A stretch of 64,000 nt of DNA. Source: Istiophorus platypterus. Its lineage: Eukaryota; Chordata; Actinopteri; Istiophoriformes; Istiophoridae. The stretch spans positions 6,687,912 to 6,751,911 of the forward strand of contig CM029119.1 of assembly GCA_016859345.1 (NCBI GenBank), in the 5' to 3' direction. Positions 11,801 through 27,135 of the stretch are shown here, in pieces (the first letter of the stretch is position 1; each line of letters begins with the position of its first letter). Under the pieces are notes generated by a model. It worked only from the letters and a program-made list of their open reading frames with translations, was not told where the DNA came from and ran no database searches. Both the position numbers and the translations under genes were made by a program.

Positions 11801-14800
11801 GCTGTGTCCAGGGGTATTGTCTGGGGAACGGTGGGGTGGACGGGCAACCGCAACAGCAATACCCACCGGAGGCTGTCGCACCTCCCCCTCTCCTGCGTCC
11901 CCCACCTCCCTTCCACCTCTGTCACCCCTCTCTGCCTCGTTGGTTGATCCTCTGCGAGGAGGTAGAGACTGTTTTGGAGGGTCTTGCAGGGAGATGTTGC
12001 TCTTAGCTCCTCCTCTGTCCCCCTTCTCTGATCTCTCTCCAGCCTGCTTGAGGCAGCCCAGACCTCCAAACGGGCTCCGCTGTGGCAGTAGCGAGGGCTG
12101 CTGGGAGCTGTAGTTCATTAGGTTCTTCATGGCACTGCTGTCACCCTCAGTGGTGTGTGATGAGGAGCGGGATAGAGGTGGAGGTGGTTGAGAATGGGGC
12201 TGGATTTCATCATTATTTTGAGCTCTGTTGCTGAGCCCTCTTACTTCACCATTATCAACCAATGCATGATGGGAGCCTTTTCTCTGGTCCTCTTGGTGGC
12301 CCCCTCGAGTCCCCCAGGAAGGTGTTGTCTGACCTCCATCTCTTCCCCTCTCTTCTGTACTTGCTCCATGGCTGCTGTGTTGCTGGTGCCTTATCCTTGC
12401 AACCTTTTGTCCCTCCCTCTGAGCCCCTGATCCCACTCTCCCATCAGGATGAAGACCCGAGTGGAAACAGTCCCTGAATGGAGGGGTGCTGGTATCAGGG
12501 CCATTCTTGGATGTGCCCTGTCCAGCAGCAGAGTGTGTCCCTTGGGCATCTAATGGGAGTGAGGGTCGGTAAACATCGTCCACAACCTCTATATCTCTGA
12601 AGGATGTAGATCTTTCCAGGCTGCAGGAATGCAGTTCGGGCTGAGAGCCAACATTGGAGCTGGGTTTGTGGAAGTTCTGTGCCTGGTGGCTCCAGTCTGG
12701 AGGTTTGTCAGCTTTGCCATAGCCCAGCTGCTGGTGTGGTTGGGATTTGTCCTTCTTCTGGCAACTGTTAAGTCGGCTGAGGTGATGAGAGGAACTTTCA
12801 TAAGATCCTTCTCCACTCTTATCATCTCCCTTTCTCCCACCTCCCCCACCTCCACGGCAGTCAGGGGCCGCCAGGTCTCCTAGTGGCCCAACTGAGGGCA
12901 CGTAAGTTGGGCCAGTGACTTTGGCATCCCTGCCGGACCCTCCAGGGGTGATCGTGGGATCTTTGGAGGGTGTCAGTGTAAGAGGGGCTGGGGAACAGTA
13001 AAACTCAGGACGAGGATGGTGATGTGCATGGTGTATCCACCCACCTGTGACTGTGGAACCCACATGCAAGGCATGAGGAGGAGGTGGCGGAGGGGGAGGA
13101 GGAGGCATTGAGTAGGAGGCCACAGAGTTGGGAGTTGGAGGTGCCAAGATGGCTGTCGCTGTGGCCATCCCTCGTCTCATACATTCAGAAGAGGAAGTTG
13201 AGGATTCACTGATCCTCATCTCCCCATTTATGGGTCCATCCTTGGAGCACCGCCTGCCAGCCCCGGATGGGGTTCTGCCAACACTACCTCCACTGCAGCT
13301 GCTCAATGCTCCCCCCTTTCCTCCGGAGCCAGTCTCTGCCCCTGAGCCACTGGACAGTTTACAGGCAGTTATATGGTTTGTCCCCTGACTTCCTGAATCA
13401 CTGTCTCTGTACTCCTTGTGTCGCTCCAGAGAGTGCCTGTGGTCCTCTTCCCTGCCCTGGGGTGTGAGGTGAGGAAGGAGGACATGGTGTGGGTGGGGGT
13501 AAGCTTGGTGGTGGTAGGCGGATGGAGTGCTGGCAGGGTTCGTCTGATGAGGATGGTGATGAAGGAGCTGATGTTTGTCTTTGCTCTCCTGGTGCCGTTC
13601 TTTGCTGCTTGAACGCTCCTTGTCCTTAGACACAGATGAAACCCCTTTCTCTACCACATCCTTGGCGCTCTTCCCACCTCCTCCCCCATTGTCCGTCTCC
13701 CGGCTGCAAGAGCCAAGTGGGTGGCCTGGGGCAGTCCTGGACAACGGCGGAAGGCTGTGATTGGTGGAGAGCAGAGAGGGCTGTGGAGGAAGGCCTCTCA
13801 GGTAGAAGTGATCTGGGAGGAGAAGTGAAGACTTAAATTAAATTGCCAAAGTTGAAGATATGTAGAGATCTAGAGAGACTTGAATGTTGGCTGTAAAACA
13901 CTACTTTTCATAAAGTTTTGTTCGAATTACTGTATTAAAATAAGTTTTCTGCCATGATATCTGCTCCAAGTTACCAGTGATTACCAGATTACCAGTGATT
14001 GTTGATAAATGATTTTGAGGAAGCTATATTTTCACTCTGTTACATCCAAAACACACACACACACACACATACACACACACAAATACACTAACACCTACCT
14101 TTTTGAGTTTCATAGAAGCGGTGCTGTCCATAGAGACCGTTGCTATGGTGATCCAGGGGACTCATAGGGAGAAAAGGAGAAGCAAGACTTCCTGAATAGC
14201 TGGGGTACCCTGTCAGAGGCAGCGAGAGTGAGAGTGAGAAAGAATTGATGTTTTTCCGCAGTGTTGACATTCAGCAGCCCTCTAAACAAACAGTTTATCC
14301 CTACAATCTATCACGAAATGGGGCCATATTGGAGAACACAGAAAAAATATAGCCGGTTAGTGCTACTTTTGCCACAAATGCACTTCTGCACAAACATGCC
14401 ACAGGAGTTGACATTATTTACAGTGGACAAAGTGGTGACAAAAACCACAGCCGACAGCTACTGCCAAGTGTTCGCAGCATTCAACTAGATGGAATTTGCT
14501 CCTCTACAAAACCCATTTTTCCCAAACCCGAGAAAAATAATGCAAAGCATTACACACACCCCGCCCCAACTTAAAACACAACACACAATCCTCTGAGGAG
14601 GTCACAGGGAGGTAAATGGTCGTTCCACTCTGTTCCTCATCTTCATGGACATTGAACTGCATCGTGGGATAGAGGAGGTCTTGGTTGTTGTGATGATGGG
14701 GACCGGAAGGGTTTAGGGAGGGTTAGCATGGATGTGTATGTGTGCAGGATAGACTTGGTGGCTGAGAGGGGGTAATATTGGTGGGGAAAACAACTTCCAA

Positions 14801-17800
14801 ACCACCACAGGTCCATGCACATACACATGAACTCAGTACACAAACACACATTATGGGGCCAAAAGGCTGGGATTGGGCGATTGGGTGTGTATGTGTGTAA
14901 CTATGTGTGATCTCCAGCAGCTGGTTTCACGCCCCACAGAGTGTCCTTGCCGGCCCGTTAATTGGCAGCCGTTAAAAGTTTAAAGGTGGTGGCCAAAGTA
15001 AACAGCACTCCATAAAAACTCATCCTACGCATTCCTCAGTTGCACTGCAAAACCACCAACACCCCCTCACTGCTCCCAGCATGTGTGTGTGTGGGACTCA
15101 GTGTGTCTGCATGTTCATGCTGCAATGTAAATGCATGACTGTGTAAGTGTGTGTGTACTGTGTATGAGTAAGTGTGATTACTCTGACTGGTTAACAACCA
15201 GTGAATCTAAATGGCGACAATTAGCCAAAAGGCTCTATCAGCCATCTAAAGCCAATTCCCTGGGTAATGATGAGTGATAAAACTCAGGGGGAGGGAGGAG
15301 AGATGAGAAAAAAGAAGAAGGGAACAAAGACAACAGAGGGACACTGAAAAAAAGGTGGACAGAAAAGAAAAGAAGGGAGGCAAAGAGGAAGAGGAAGAAG
15401 GGATAGAGGAGGCTAGTGATTGAATATACAGTGGAGAGAGAGTGAAAATGAAGGACACGACAAAAGAACAGAGCTGTCAATACTAAAAGCCCCCAATCTG
15501 GTGCCCCAATCCTGTGAGGCATATGAAGAGGGGAGAGGGGAGTGTGTGCATGTGCTGCAGAGGTTGTGTATTATGTGTTAGTGTGTTTGTGTATGAGGGG
15601 GGGTGTAAGATGAATGAGGAAGTGAAGGGGAAGTGAAGAGCTTTGAGATAGTGGAGATGAGAGGGCAGAGGAAAGGGAGGTAAGGAGAGGAGCAGGGAGC
15701 ACATGAGAAAGGAGGAAAAAAACATGGCCAGGTGTGGAAGAGGGAAGCAAGAGAACGAGAGGATAGGTGTGTATGTGTGAAAGTGAGAGACACGGTACGA
15801 GAAATACTTTTTTGTACGTGAGAAAGAATATGTGCCGTTTCTCAAACAACTGTGCATTTCTTCGTGAATGTGTCTCATCTGTGCCTATGTGCATGTGTTG
15901 GTTGAGTGTGTGTGTCTATTGTGAGTGTGTCTAGTTTGTGTAATAGCCAGGTTTCTTCTCTCTGTGCTGGCTACGCTCCACTCTCTGGACCATGGCCAGC
16001 TGGCAGACCGCCTACAGGAGCTCCCTGGCTTTAATTCTTAAAAACAATCATTTGTAGTGTGTGTGCACATGTTCGTGCATCTGAGTGTGTGCACGCGCGC
16101 ATGTGTGTTCAGACATCAAAGCCGAGCCACACAGACACAAAATCTGGGTGCACACACACTCTCCCTCGGCACACACAAACACACACAAACACACACACTC
16201 ACACTCACACTCACACACACACACACACACAGAGTTGCTCTCTTTTCACCATTGCTGCTCTCTCTTGCGTTCATGTTGAAGTCCTGCCTCCAATTCTTTC
16301 TATGAATCTGATTTAAGACAGTCACTCCAGGCGGCATTAATGCTCATTTTCAAGGCTTAACTGTTGCTATTTATTGCTCTATGAGCTGCAAATGAGGCAG
16401 TTGTACAAACAAAACTCTAGTCTCCTTTCAAGCTTTAAAGCTGCATCAGGAGAGATTTCTATGTAAAAGCGCAGCTCTTATGAGTTTAAGTTTATGGGCT
16501 TAAATCACAGATTTAGGGCTACAGTGCAGAAGTGTCATTTCTCCATGAGGGAGAGGCAGTGTGTTCAACTTATTTGCTCACATTAAATTTTGGTGTGTAC
16601 ACTTCTTCACCAGCAGGATGTGACAAATTAAAAACCTATAGGACAGGAACACAAACTGTTTTGAAAACTGCAGCTTTCAGTTTCAGCTAGAAACACCATC
16701 TTTTTTCTGATACAAGGTGATTAAAGCTGGATTTAAAATAAAAATTACCTCTAAATCATTGGAATTTTTTTTTAATGCACCAAAGTTTTACAACGTAAAC
16801 TTGTGGCAACTGGTGAAAAAGTGACTAGTGTGCACTTGCAACTGTTTGGTTAGGTAGCAAGTAGACCATTTAATTCATGCTGTAAAATACATCAGAAGAG
16901 TCCTTTTTTACAGCAGATATCTTTGACATGTCATTGCAGGAAAAGCACAGGTCTAATTAATCACATTGATATTGGCTCAATTTAAGTGTTCTCGTGAGTC
17001 AACCCTGTGAATCAGAATGCACAACAACAGGATACTGGAACTGGCTCTCCTTCAAGGAATGCAGTCGTTATTATTGTAGTAATTAAACCTGTGCTTTTCC
17101 TGCCATGACATGTCAAAATGCAGTGAAAAGGGACTGTTAGTACAGTGGCCACAGAGCTGGCTGTATGAATCTTAAAAAAAAATGGCTGAACTGAATGTTG
17201 ACTGGTTTCCATTGAGCTCCTCAGCAACAATGGTTGGGGAGTTACGACTTTACCAAGGCTACGTCCTCAGGCGTTTTTGTTAATTCGCTCACATTTTGTG
17301 AAAAACTGGTAAAAACACGAAGTTCTGATTCTAACCGTTTTCAGTTAGTTGAGAAATACAGCTTGTGGCGGAAGCTTTTTGGACGTTATCTCTCCAGATC
17401 CATCTTGCTGTCAAAAGAGAAATCCTCTTCCTTATACACACACACAAACACACGCACACGTGCACACACAGACAGAAACACATGCACATACATACCTGAA
17501 AGGGACAGATAACTGAGTCTAGCTCAGTATTTGACCACAAACGGTTAACAGTCGAAAGAGGACATGATGCATGTGGATGCGCACGTTTTTGTGTGCCAGT
17601 GTGTGTTTGATCAGGAAGAGGGCCGTTGGAGGTCGGTTAGCCCAGAAGGGGCCCTGAGGGTGGGGCTGCAGTCAGAGGGGTGGAGGATGGTGGAAATGGG
17701 GGTAAGTTTCAGTGTGAGTGAGTGTCTGCTGGGGGGGTGGAAGCTCATGAAACTTAAAACTCATCCCTAAAAGGGAGTTGGGGGGGGGGTTATTGAGTGA

Positions 17801-18021
17801 AAGGAGAAAATATAGGAGCCTGAAGTGTATTGCTGACTTACTGACTTACCGCCAATCATAATGTTATTTTTAAACTGCATGAAGGTGTGTTTGAGGAGAA
17901 GAGGAGTGAGGAGAAGAGGAAGGTTTTGGTCTTGCACCAGTTTTAAGTGCGTCACGGTGCTTGCGCTCACAACTAGAAAACAGCCACAAACACATGCTTG
18001 CTGACACACATTGCCAGAAGG

Positions 18022-18062
<41 letters not shown>

Positions 18063-19874
18063 AATCTGTTTCTATAAGTAGCATCATCTGAGGCGTCACT
18101 GCAACGTATGTTTAGCCTCAGCTCAGTGTTGGTTAAACCACTTAATGGCTCCATCTTGATCTAATCCCAAACCAAGACCCTGGATTAACCAGAGACCCAA
18201 GCACTCTGGGCTGCCTCTTCTTTCTATGCATGTGTCTGTGTGCGTTACCTTCATGTGAATGGGGGAACCAGATAGAGGAAGCGCTCGTATGGGGTCCAGC
18301 CCTGTAGGAGGGGGAGGAGGGGGATGCCGCAGGTCCCGAGGGGTGAGCCGGGTGGGAAGGCGGGGACCCCAGGCTGCTGGCCAGGAAGGAACCCATGAAG
18401 GAAGCACCTGAGCGACACAGAGAGAGGATGGAGATTAGAGAGGTGTTTGCTGATTAAATTTGGCTCTGGGCGAGCATGAGTTGGGGATGAATCTACTGAC
18501 CTGCCAATGCACAAGCAGCACCACAGAAGAAGAACTGAGAATCTGTGACTGTTAAACTGTGAAAACCTGTGCGCCCAAACTATCTAAGCAGTTAAGAAAA
18601 CAAATGTTTAAACGACATGTTTCATGCTTTCTAACCATTCCCAATTTCTTTGAACAGAAACATCTCAGTTCTTCATACTTATCCATTTGTGCCCACATGT
18701 ATGTATCACTTGTTGCTTGCAAATATGCCGTTGCCACTGAGAAATAAAACGTTGTACTGGATATGGTAATCCTCAAACATAATACAAAGCAGTGGTGGAA
18801 CACATTTTCCCTCAACATTATGACAATAGTCACAATACTGTTTTAATATCAGTTTAATTTTAAAATTTTAGAGGCCAGAGGGAGTTTGAGGCTGGATTTT
18901 TCTCCTGTTTGAAGGTTAAAAAAAAAAAGTGAGACAGAACAGATCTGGGTGGTATTAATATTACTGAGTACTGCTGTGAAAAATGAAATTTCATGACCTG
19001 CCTTGAAGAAATTAATCCCTCTAAACTACATTCACACTGCAGCTTGAGGTGTCCCAGTTCTGACCATTTTTTTCTCCTCACATGTGACACACTTATTGGA
19101 TATTTTCTCTTAAAATTATGATCAGGAAAAGGCTTCAAGGAGACCATTTTTCTCAATTCCGATCTGTGTATAGATATAAACTGAGGCCAGAGGCATGTGA
19201 CCGACTGGTTTTTAAACACTGAAATTTGTGCTGTGGTTGCTCTTCACTCATCCCAGCTCAGGCTCTCACATGCTATGTGGTGCAAATGTAGATTTCCTTT
19301 TGTTAACCTTACTCAAAAAGAGGCCAGAAAACTGTACTACAAACAACAAGCTTGCAAACAGATGTTACATCCAAATCTACTACAGTTCCTGACCAGCTTG
19401 GATGGCAGTAAGACACAACCATGGACAGAAAGCTAAACAGTGAACTTGACTGGTAGAAGAGGAAATCTTCAAGTCAGCTGAAACTTGAAACTGACATGTC
19501 TGAAACAAGTAGGAGAATCTATCGTTAACTCTCAACACAGTCATTTCTATTCATCAAAGCTCTTATAATCAGATCTTCTGTTGGTTACATCCTGATGAAG
19601 ATTTCATTCGTTATATTTAGAAATTCAAAGTTAGTTTCCCCGCTCAGACATGACTAAGTGCAAGCGTCCGTTTCATACTGTAATGGTTATGGTGAACTGA
19701 GCGAACAGACTTAGTTCGGTTTGGCTCTTTTTGAATGTATCTCCACTTATCAGCCTGCTCTCATTTAGTGGAACAACCTGAACAGTTGTAGGGGAAGGAG
19801 GAAACAAATCCACAGGGAATCAGGTAATTAGTCACTGGATGGAGAGGGGGAGAGAACGAGAGGGAGACAGAGAC

Positions 19875-19908
<34 letters not shown>

Positions 19909-20078
19909 GTCATTACCCATAAATGCCGCCTCGCATCAGAGACAATTACCACAACCACAACAGTCCACATCTGAGTCACACACACACATGTACATGTAGT
20001 GTACCCTCACCTCAACCACGACCTGACGCCCTATCAACCACAACCACAAGTGCCTTCAACTGTCTGCCAGTCTGTCTC

Positions 20079-20118
<40 letters not shown>

Positions 20119-20635
20119 AGACACACACATAAATACACACTAGAAAGAGGGCATGAAATAAATCAAGAGACATGGAGTACCAGTGTGTATTAAGAAACAA
20201 ATCAAGAGAGTGTGTGTGTCTATTTATACAGCTGGATCTGACACATTTAAACACACTTGCACACTGATAAAGACAAACACACGCTCACACAGGCATGCGT
20301 GCACACACACACACACACACACACAGAGTACGAAGACAATTTAAAAGCAGAAATCCCTCCATCTCTTGTGTTTGATATTTTCACCTTCTGTAGTCAAAAA
20401 AAAAAAAGACTTTCCCTTCTAGACATTTATTTTCTCCTTCTTTCTCCTTCACCCTCTCTCGGACAGGATATTTTCACAGCATTTTTTTCTTTTTCTTTTT
20501 TTTCTGCCAAATCCCCTCTTGTACAACTGTAGATCAGTGGCCTTTCAGCCAGTCATAATAAAACACAGCTCGTATAAGACTAAGGCTGGTTTCACAAGGC
20601 CCCCTGGCAGTGCAGACTCTCTCTCTCTCTCTCTA

Positions 20636-20703
<68 letters not shown>

Positions 20704-23105
20704 ATACGCACACACCTCATCTACTACAGCAGACAATAGAAAAGAAAGCCCACTTTCAGCTGAGCAGCCATGCATTTTTGAAATTACAAGAGGCACCTTG
20801 AAGTGTCTCCGAGGGGCATGAAAGTTAACTTATATTATAGAAGAAATTTTAAAAATTAGCTGCACTGATTTCAAACAGTATTGATATCGATTAGTAATTT
20901 TAGTGGTGTAAATACTCTGCAATCCTCGTTCACCTTCTTCCCAGAGCCATTCTTTAATCTCTCACCCTTTCAGATCTCCACCCATTTTTCTCCTTTTTTC
21001 CCCCCATATACTCACCCCCCCCCCAATTCCCTCTTTCCTGTCACCTCCCTCCCTCCTCTTTCTGTCTGTTTTCTGTTGGCGAGTTGAGGAGAAAATCATA
21101 TTTGCCCGCTCCCCCTGGCCTGCTGATATGGAAAATCATCTCGGAGGCCAGCCACTAACGTAAACCTTATTTCTGTCCCTGTTTTTTTTTCCTCCTCCCC
21201 TTTTTCTCTTCCTGTCCTGTGTTTCCACCTTTGTTTTATCCTGATCTGCACATTCCCTTTCCATCTGTCACCGCTGCATCCTCTCTTAGTTTCCCGTAGC
21301 TCTGAGCAGAAAACACCAAATGATGAATGCAAGCACACCAAATTAGCCACAACTGATGAAGTATATCAGACGAAGAGTGAGCGAGACAAAACAGAACCAT
21401 AACAAACATTACACAAACTCTACGCCTCAGTGGATTTGATTGATCAACCACAGATATTTATCTACATCAAAAATTCAGCTCTGACCTAAGTCACATTATG
21501 ATTATACACAGCATATTACTACATCTGCATGTGTTATTTACTATAAATACAAGCTGCTGACTGAGAAAACAGCTCCATTCAGTCTCTGTAGTGGTAATTA
21601 AAGTAGAAAATGTGTTCGTATGCCTTCCATTTTTCCCAGTTGGCATCATGAAGTGGAAAAGTGTGTCAACACACAGGCAACGAATCCTCCGATGTTGACT
21701 ATCCAAGGTAATAAAAATCTGAATTATGAGTTTCTATTCATACTAATACAGTCAGCTGTACTTACAGTGAGCAAAATCTGCTTTAGTTTATTTATGATTG
21801 ACTGTAATGTGATTTGCTAAGGAGAAAATCCGCTCAAAAATACTTAAGCACTGTTTTATAGAAAAAGAAAAGTACTGGATATGTTCCTTGCTTTTTTGGG
21901 CAGGTTTTTCTGCTTGGCATCTTCTTGGTATTCTCACGGATAACAGGGCCAAACATAAATTTTGAGATGTCATTTTATTTCCAGTGCAACCACAATGGAG
22001 TTTCATAGCAGCAAATCTGAAATTTCAACAGCACGAACATTAGGAATTGGTGTCAGTGCTTCAGAATTTAGCAGTCAGAGCCTCAGAGATGCCATTTTAC
22101 ACGGATGGATAATAGTCATACTGGGAGAAATCTATCTACAAAAGGCGAAAAAAAGGAAAAAATAAAACTAAATTCTCCATAGAAATTAGCTTTTAAACCT
22201 GAAAAACTCTCACACTATTACTGCAGTGGGAGGTTGATATAAGTAACACCTATGCTGGTTAGGGGATATTTTATGGTTTTAATGGATGAAAGTTCCAAAA
22301 GAAAAAAAAAAAGCAGAATATTATCGTGCTCGTACTATAATATTTTTTTATGACTGCACTCGTGTTTTCACACCTTTAAAAAATACAGTTTTAATTGAGG
22401 GTGGATCAATGAGGTCGCGTCAAAATGCTTGGCAGTCATGTTAGAAAAAGTAAATGGGTAAAGATTATCTACAAAATGCAAAAATAATGTCTATGATGAA
22501 AAGCACCAAAAAACTATAACGTGATTTTTTCCAATTTTTGAATATAACAGAGGCAGCATTGCACTTATTAAACCAGTTCATGCACAGTATATGCAGTATG
22601 GTGTACGGGCCAGGCATGGGGATGGGTGGGTGTCAGTGTTCGTCTCAACAGCTGTTGAGGAACACAACAGCCAGACAACAGATGACAGGCCAGACCATCC
22701 TGAGGTTTCCTACTATTCTAAAGAGAGTAAGAGAGGAGGAGGAAGAGGAAAAAGCAAACAGGGGAGGAGAAAATGAAGACACCAATGGAGGGGGGATAGA
22801 ACTGGTACAAGGAATGTCACAAAGAGGAAGAAGCAAAAACAGAGGGAGTAATGGGAATGATATTCTTTACTGTCGCTTTCAGAACAGACTGTTGCTGATC
22901 AATACATACACTACATACATACATACATACATACACACTGAGTTACACGTGCACACACACAGAGGCATACACACACACACGCACACACCTGGAAGGATGA
23001 CAAGTAAAATCGATCTCCGTCTGATTGCAGATCAATATCCTCTCATGTTCTATTGTCACATTTGCCAATTAACAGAAGCGTCTGTCCACACACTGATATA
23101 CTGAA

Positions 23106-23197
<92 letters not shown>

Positions 23198-23302
23198 ATT
23201 CCTTTCCCACTGGTAGTGCCATTGGTACTGAGAGAGCATGAAAGTCTGACAGTACCGTCTCACAATGTGTGACTGTGTGTGTGTGTCTGTGTGGGTGTCT
23301 GT

Positions 23303-23350
<48 letters not shown>

Positions 23351-23432
23351 GTGTCAGTGTGTCAGAGGTTCTGACTCTCGTTAGCTTGGCTGTTACCAGG
23401 ATTGTCTTACAACTGCAACCCTCCAACCACCG

Positions 23433-23477
<45 letters not shown>

Positions 23478-23511
23478 CGTGTGTGTGTGTGTGTGTGTGT
23501 GCCTCTGTGTG

Positions 23512-23548
<37 letters not shown>

Positions 23549-23641
23549 CAGGAGCAGGAGAGAAGAGACCTCTCTGATCTGTTTCTGTTTTGACAAAGCG
23601 CACACACACACAGAACAGAAACAAACAACAAGGCGGTCGGC

Positions 23642-23739
<98 letters not shown>

Positions 23740-25082
23740 ACAGAAAGGTCCATAAAAGCATTATGGCACTGGGGACACAAACACATTCAATGTGTGAGTA
23801 AGTGCCCGGGTGGTGCTTACAAAGACTACGTTCAGGGGAGAAAAGGAGTTCTTTTGCTCGACTAGATCCAGATAGCATTTTCCTTCTGCTCTATCTTATT
23901 ATTCATCAACGATTCCTCTTGACTCATTCATGTTAGAAAGAGCAGGGTGTGCAAGCAAAGCATGGCATGTCGCCTGGGACAAGCGGCTGCACTGAATCAC
24001 ATTACGGCAGGAAGAGGAGAGAGGACAGAGAAAGAGAAAGGGAGAGAGGGAGAAAAAGAATAGAGGAGGGAACTGAGATGAAAGAGCTACAAATGAGAGA
24101 TTTCCCTGTGAGGCGCATAAATCAGCAGACTATGAACAACACAGCTCAAAGCCTGACTCCCAGGCTGTAGACCAGAGCCTTGCCATCCACACGCACACAA
24201 GCATGAGACACACACTCCCTCTCTTATACGATCTCTCTGCATGCATGATACTACCATAGTAACATCCCGATCTCAATTTGCACGTACATGTGTGCATTTA
24301 CACTATCAGAGGCCACAGAGTGCACTAAGAGACAAATCGTCTGCTTGTTGCAGCTCCATGAAAAGTACATGAAATAAAAGTGGCAGGAAAGCAGGAGGAA
24401 TTAAATAAACAGGGAAGAAAACGTGCAACAATGCACCTTGTGTCAACCAAGCCCGGAAAGCAGGAAAAAAAAACAAAAAAAAACAAAACTCCAATGATGT
24501 TCAGACTTTTCCGTCGGCGAACATGACCCACAAAATGCTCCAGTAAACTGAGGAGGGAAATGTTTCTGCTTTTTACCACAGACTTTTTGGATGCCACACA
24601 CCCACCCACCCACAGCAGGAAGAAGAGGCCATATATGGTGACGGGGAGCAAGAACTCACAACATATGAGAGTTTCTCAGGAAGTAGGAAGGTGGGGGGGG
24701 GGCTGTCAGAGTAAGTTTTTCCATGTTTTACCAAAGAAAACAGGGGGATTTGGGGAATAGGGGTCATACAAGACTGGATCTACTGCTATGGTCGGAATGA
24801 ATCACAAATGATACACACAGGGGCACACACACACGCACACACACGGGCGCGCGCACACACACACACACAAACACACACTCACACACACACAGACTAATTA
24901 AAAGCATAAGGTTGCTGATATTTCAACTAAGCCTGCGGTGAGAGCCAATAATGCAATTCCGTCTAACTTGTGTGTGTGTGGGGATGTCTGGTTCACAGTG
25001 AGGAAGCCTGTTCTGGTAGTTCTGGTCATCGGACATGCCTGTGCCACGCCCCTGAGGTCCTTTCAGTCTACAGCCACAGCAA

Positions 25083-25132
<50 letters not shown>

Positions 25133-27092
25133 CTTCATATGGATAAAGACACACACTGACTTTAATGATTTAAAGCTGCATGTGCCTGCTGCTGGATGAA
25201 ATACACCTGGGGGTCAAGACACCAGGAAGAGCACAAAGTGAGTCTAACAGAAAACACGTCACCATGAGCCGAGAGCAAAGTGGAGACAGAGATGAACAGG
25301 TACACATGTGTTTCTTCATGAATCATATGACCTACTGAAATTCAAACACAATAAAAGTTTACCACTTATCAACATTTACTGCTTTCTGGTTACATATTAC
25401 AATCCACGGCACATTAGCACACAATCCCTATTAAGCACAACCTTTAGTGCTGATTTATGTGACTTTATATCGTAACATGTATTCCTGATTAGGATTCCAG
25501 GTGAAACCCATAAAGGAGAAATTAACGGTGTGTGAAGTGTGTGATGCAATGTTTCAATATTTGGCCCTGATAATAATTTGAAAAATGATGGGCCAAAGGA
25601 ACATTGTAGGAAATAAGGCCAGTTTCCACTATTTATTTTGAAATTAAATTTCAAATTAAAGGAACTTTCCAGCAGTTACATTCTGGAAATATTTGAAAAC
25701 ACAATGTTTTTATTTATCTTTTAGCTAAAATGACTGATATACAGTACATGTTTTGATATTTGAAAAAGGAATTGAATTTCTACCAGCAAAACTAACTACT
25801 GTAGAACAGGCCCATCCATCAACTGCAATGTAAACATGCGGAATAGAAGGAAACTTTATTTTCTGTAATTTAATTTCTAATTAATTAATGAAGGTGTGTG
25901 ATAGTTGTAACCTTCTATCTGCAGGACACAGCAATAAAGTTTTTTATGGTTTGTAAATTTAAATACGCCCATGGATCCTGTAAAGCCGATATAGTTGATA
26001 TTTTTTATTTTAAAAATTGATCACTCGCTCCCAGTGGCAGGATCAAGCTTCACTTAGCTCTACAAAGCAATTTAGTATCTTTCAGCTCATTGGTTTATTT
26101 TTCTAGTCTGCAACTTCACTGTTTAGGTTCAATGTCACTGCTCTCACAGGGTTGTTTTCAGAGGCAGCAGACATCTGTTTTCAGCAAAAAGAGCTCTATA
26201 CTCAAACAGCAGACATAAAAAGTTAGCAACTAGCTGGTGAAGATGGCGGAGCATTTAACAATTAAAGAGCAAAAGATTTCTCTCAGGAGTTGGTGGAGAC
26301 CAAAAACAGAGCTAAAAGGACAATGAATATTGGACTAACATTCATCAGGAGGCGAGATGCATGAATCCAAATTAGGCTCTTTCTGCTACATATCTGCTGG
26401 TGCTGTAAATAAGGAGCTTCTTGCCAACAAGTTTGCCATCTCAACTAAAAAGCCTGCTTATGTTAGTGTTTCTCGGGTTTAAATTTAGCAGGCATTCAAC
26501 AGTAGTACATTTTATTAAGAATATAAGATAAGCTCTGCAGTACTTTAAGTATGAGGAGTCTTATCTTTTATTTCATCTTGGACTAAAGTTGCCGAAACAA
26601 AGAATTTCAGACGTTTTTTTTTTTTATCAAGATTTAAGATCATGTGATTGTTGAGATTTGATGCAGTGGTGCAGCACAATCCTGCTTCAGCTAAAGTTAG
26701 CTCACACTCCGATGGAAACAAACACACCTACACAGCAGAAGTGAAGTAGCAGTGCGGCTGCAGCAAAGAGTTGAACATCCCTTAACAAGGAGATGCAGAT
26801 TTAACCGCAACAGTGTCAGCCAGAATCCACCTTGCTGAAGTGTCCTTGGGCAAGATACTGAATCCCTACCCGTTCTACCACTGCTGTAACTGACCCTGAA
26901 GTCTCATCTGGGGGCAGCCAAATAGAGGTGAAATTTTCCTATGATCAAATATCATGTTATTACAGTCTGCTACTTACAAGCCAGCTACAGTGCTTCCTTC
27001 AATCCTACACCACAGAGAGTCATATCTCAGTATCACTGGAGCAGGATGTGTGTGTCGATGTATAACTGTGTGTGTGTGTGTGTGTGTGTGCA

Positions 27093-27135
<43 letters not shown>

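Larger units (their letters stand above)
14210..18248 (-). other. bahcc1: bahcc1 intron 2
   Basis: This 4-kb intron contains purine-rich stretches (about 15290-15410), a CA/CACT cluster (16150-16232), a fold-back element (about 16898-17136) and a GT run (18019-18060). No further coding exon or RNA gene was recognised. Confidence 0.78.

Noticed and set aside
11729..13744. A separate 671-codon single-exon gene
   Set aside because: The frame begins at a TTG inside exon 4 and is continuous with upstream exon sequence; it is the large exon of bahcc1, not an independent gene. The last codons run past the donor at 11770.
23043..23801. Long Cys-Val and Thr-His open frames over CA/GT repeats
   Set aside because: Microsatellites lack stops in most frames; the peptides are pure dipeptide repeats with no gene context. 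The same applies to similar frames throughout the window.
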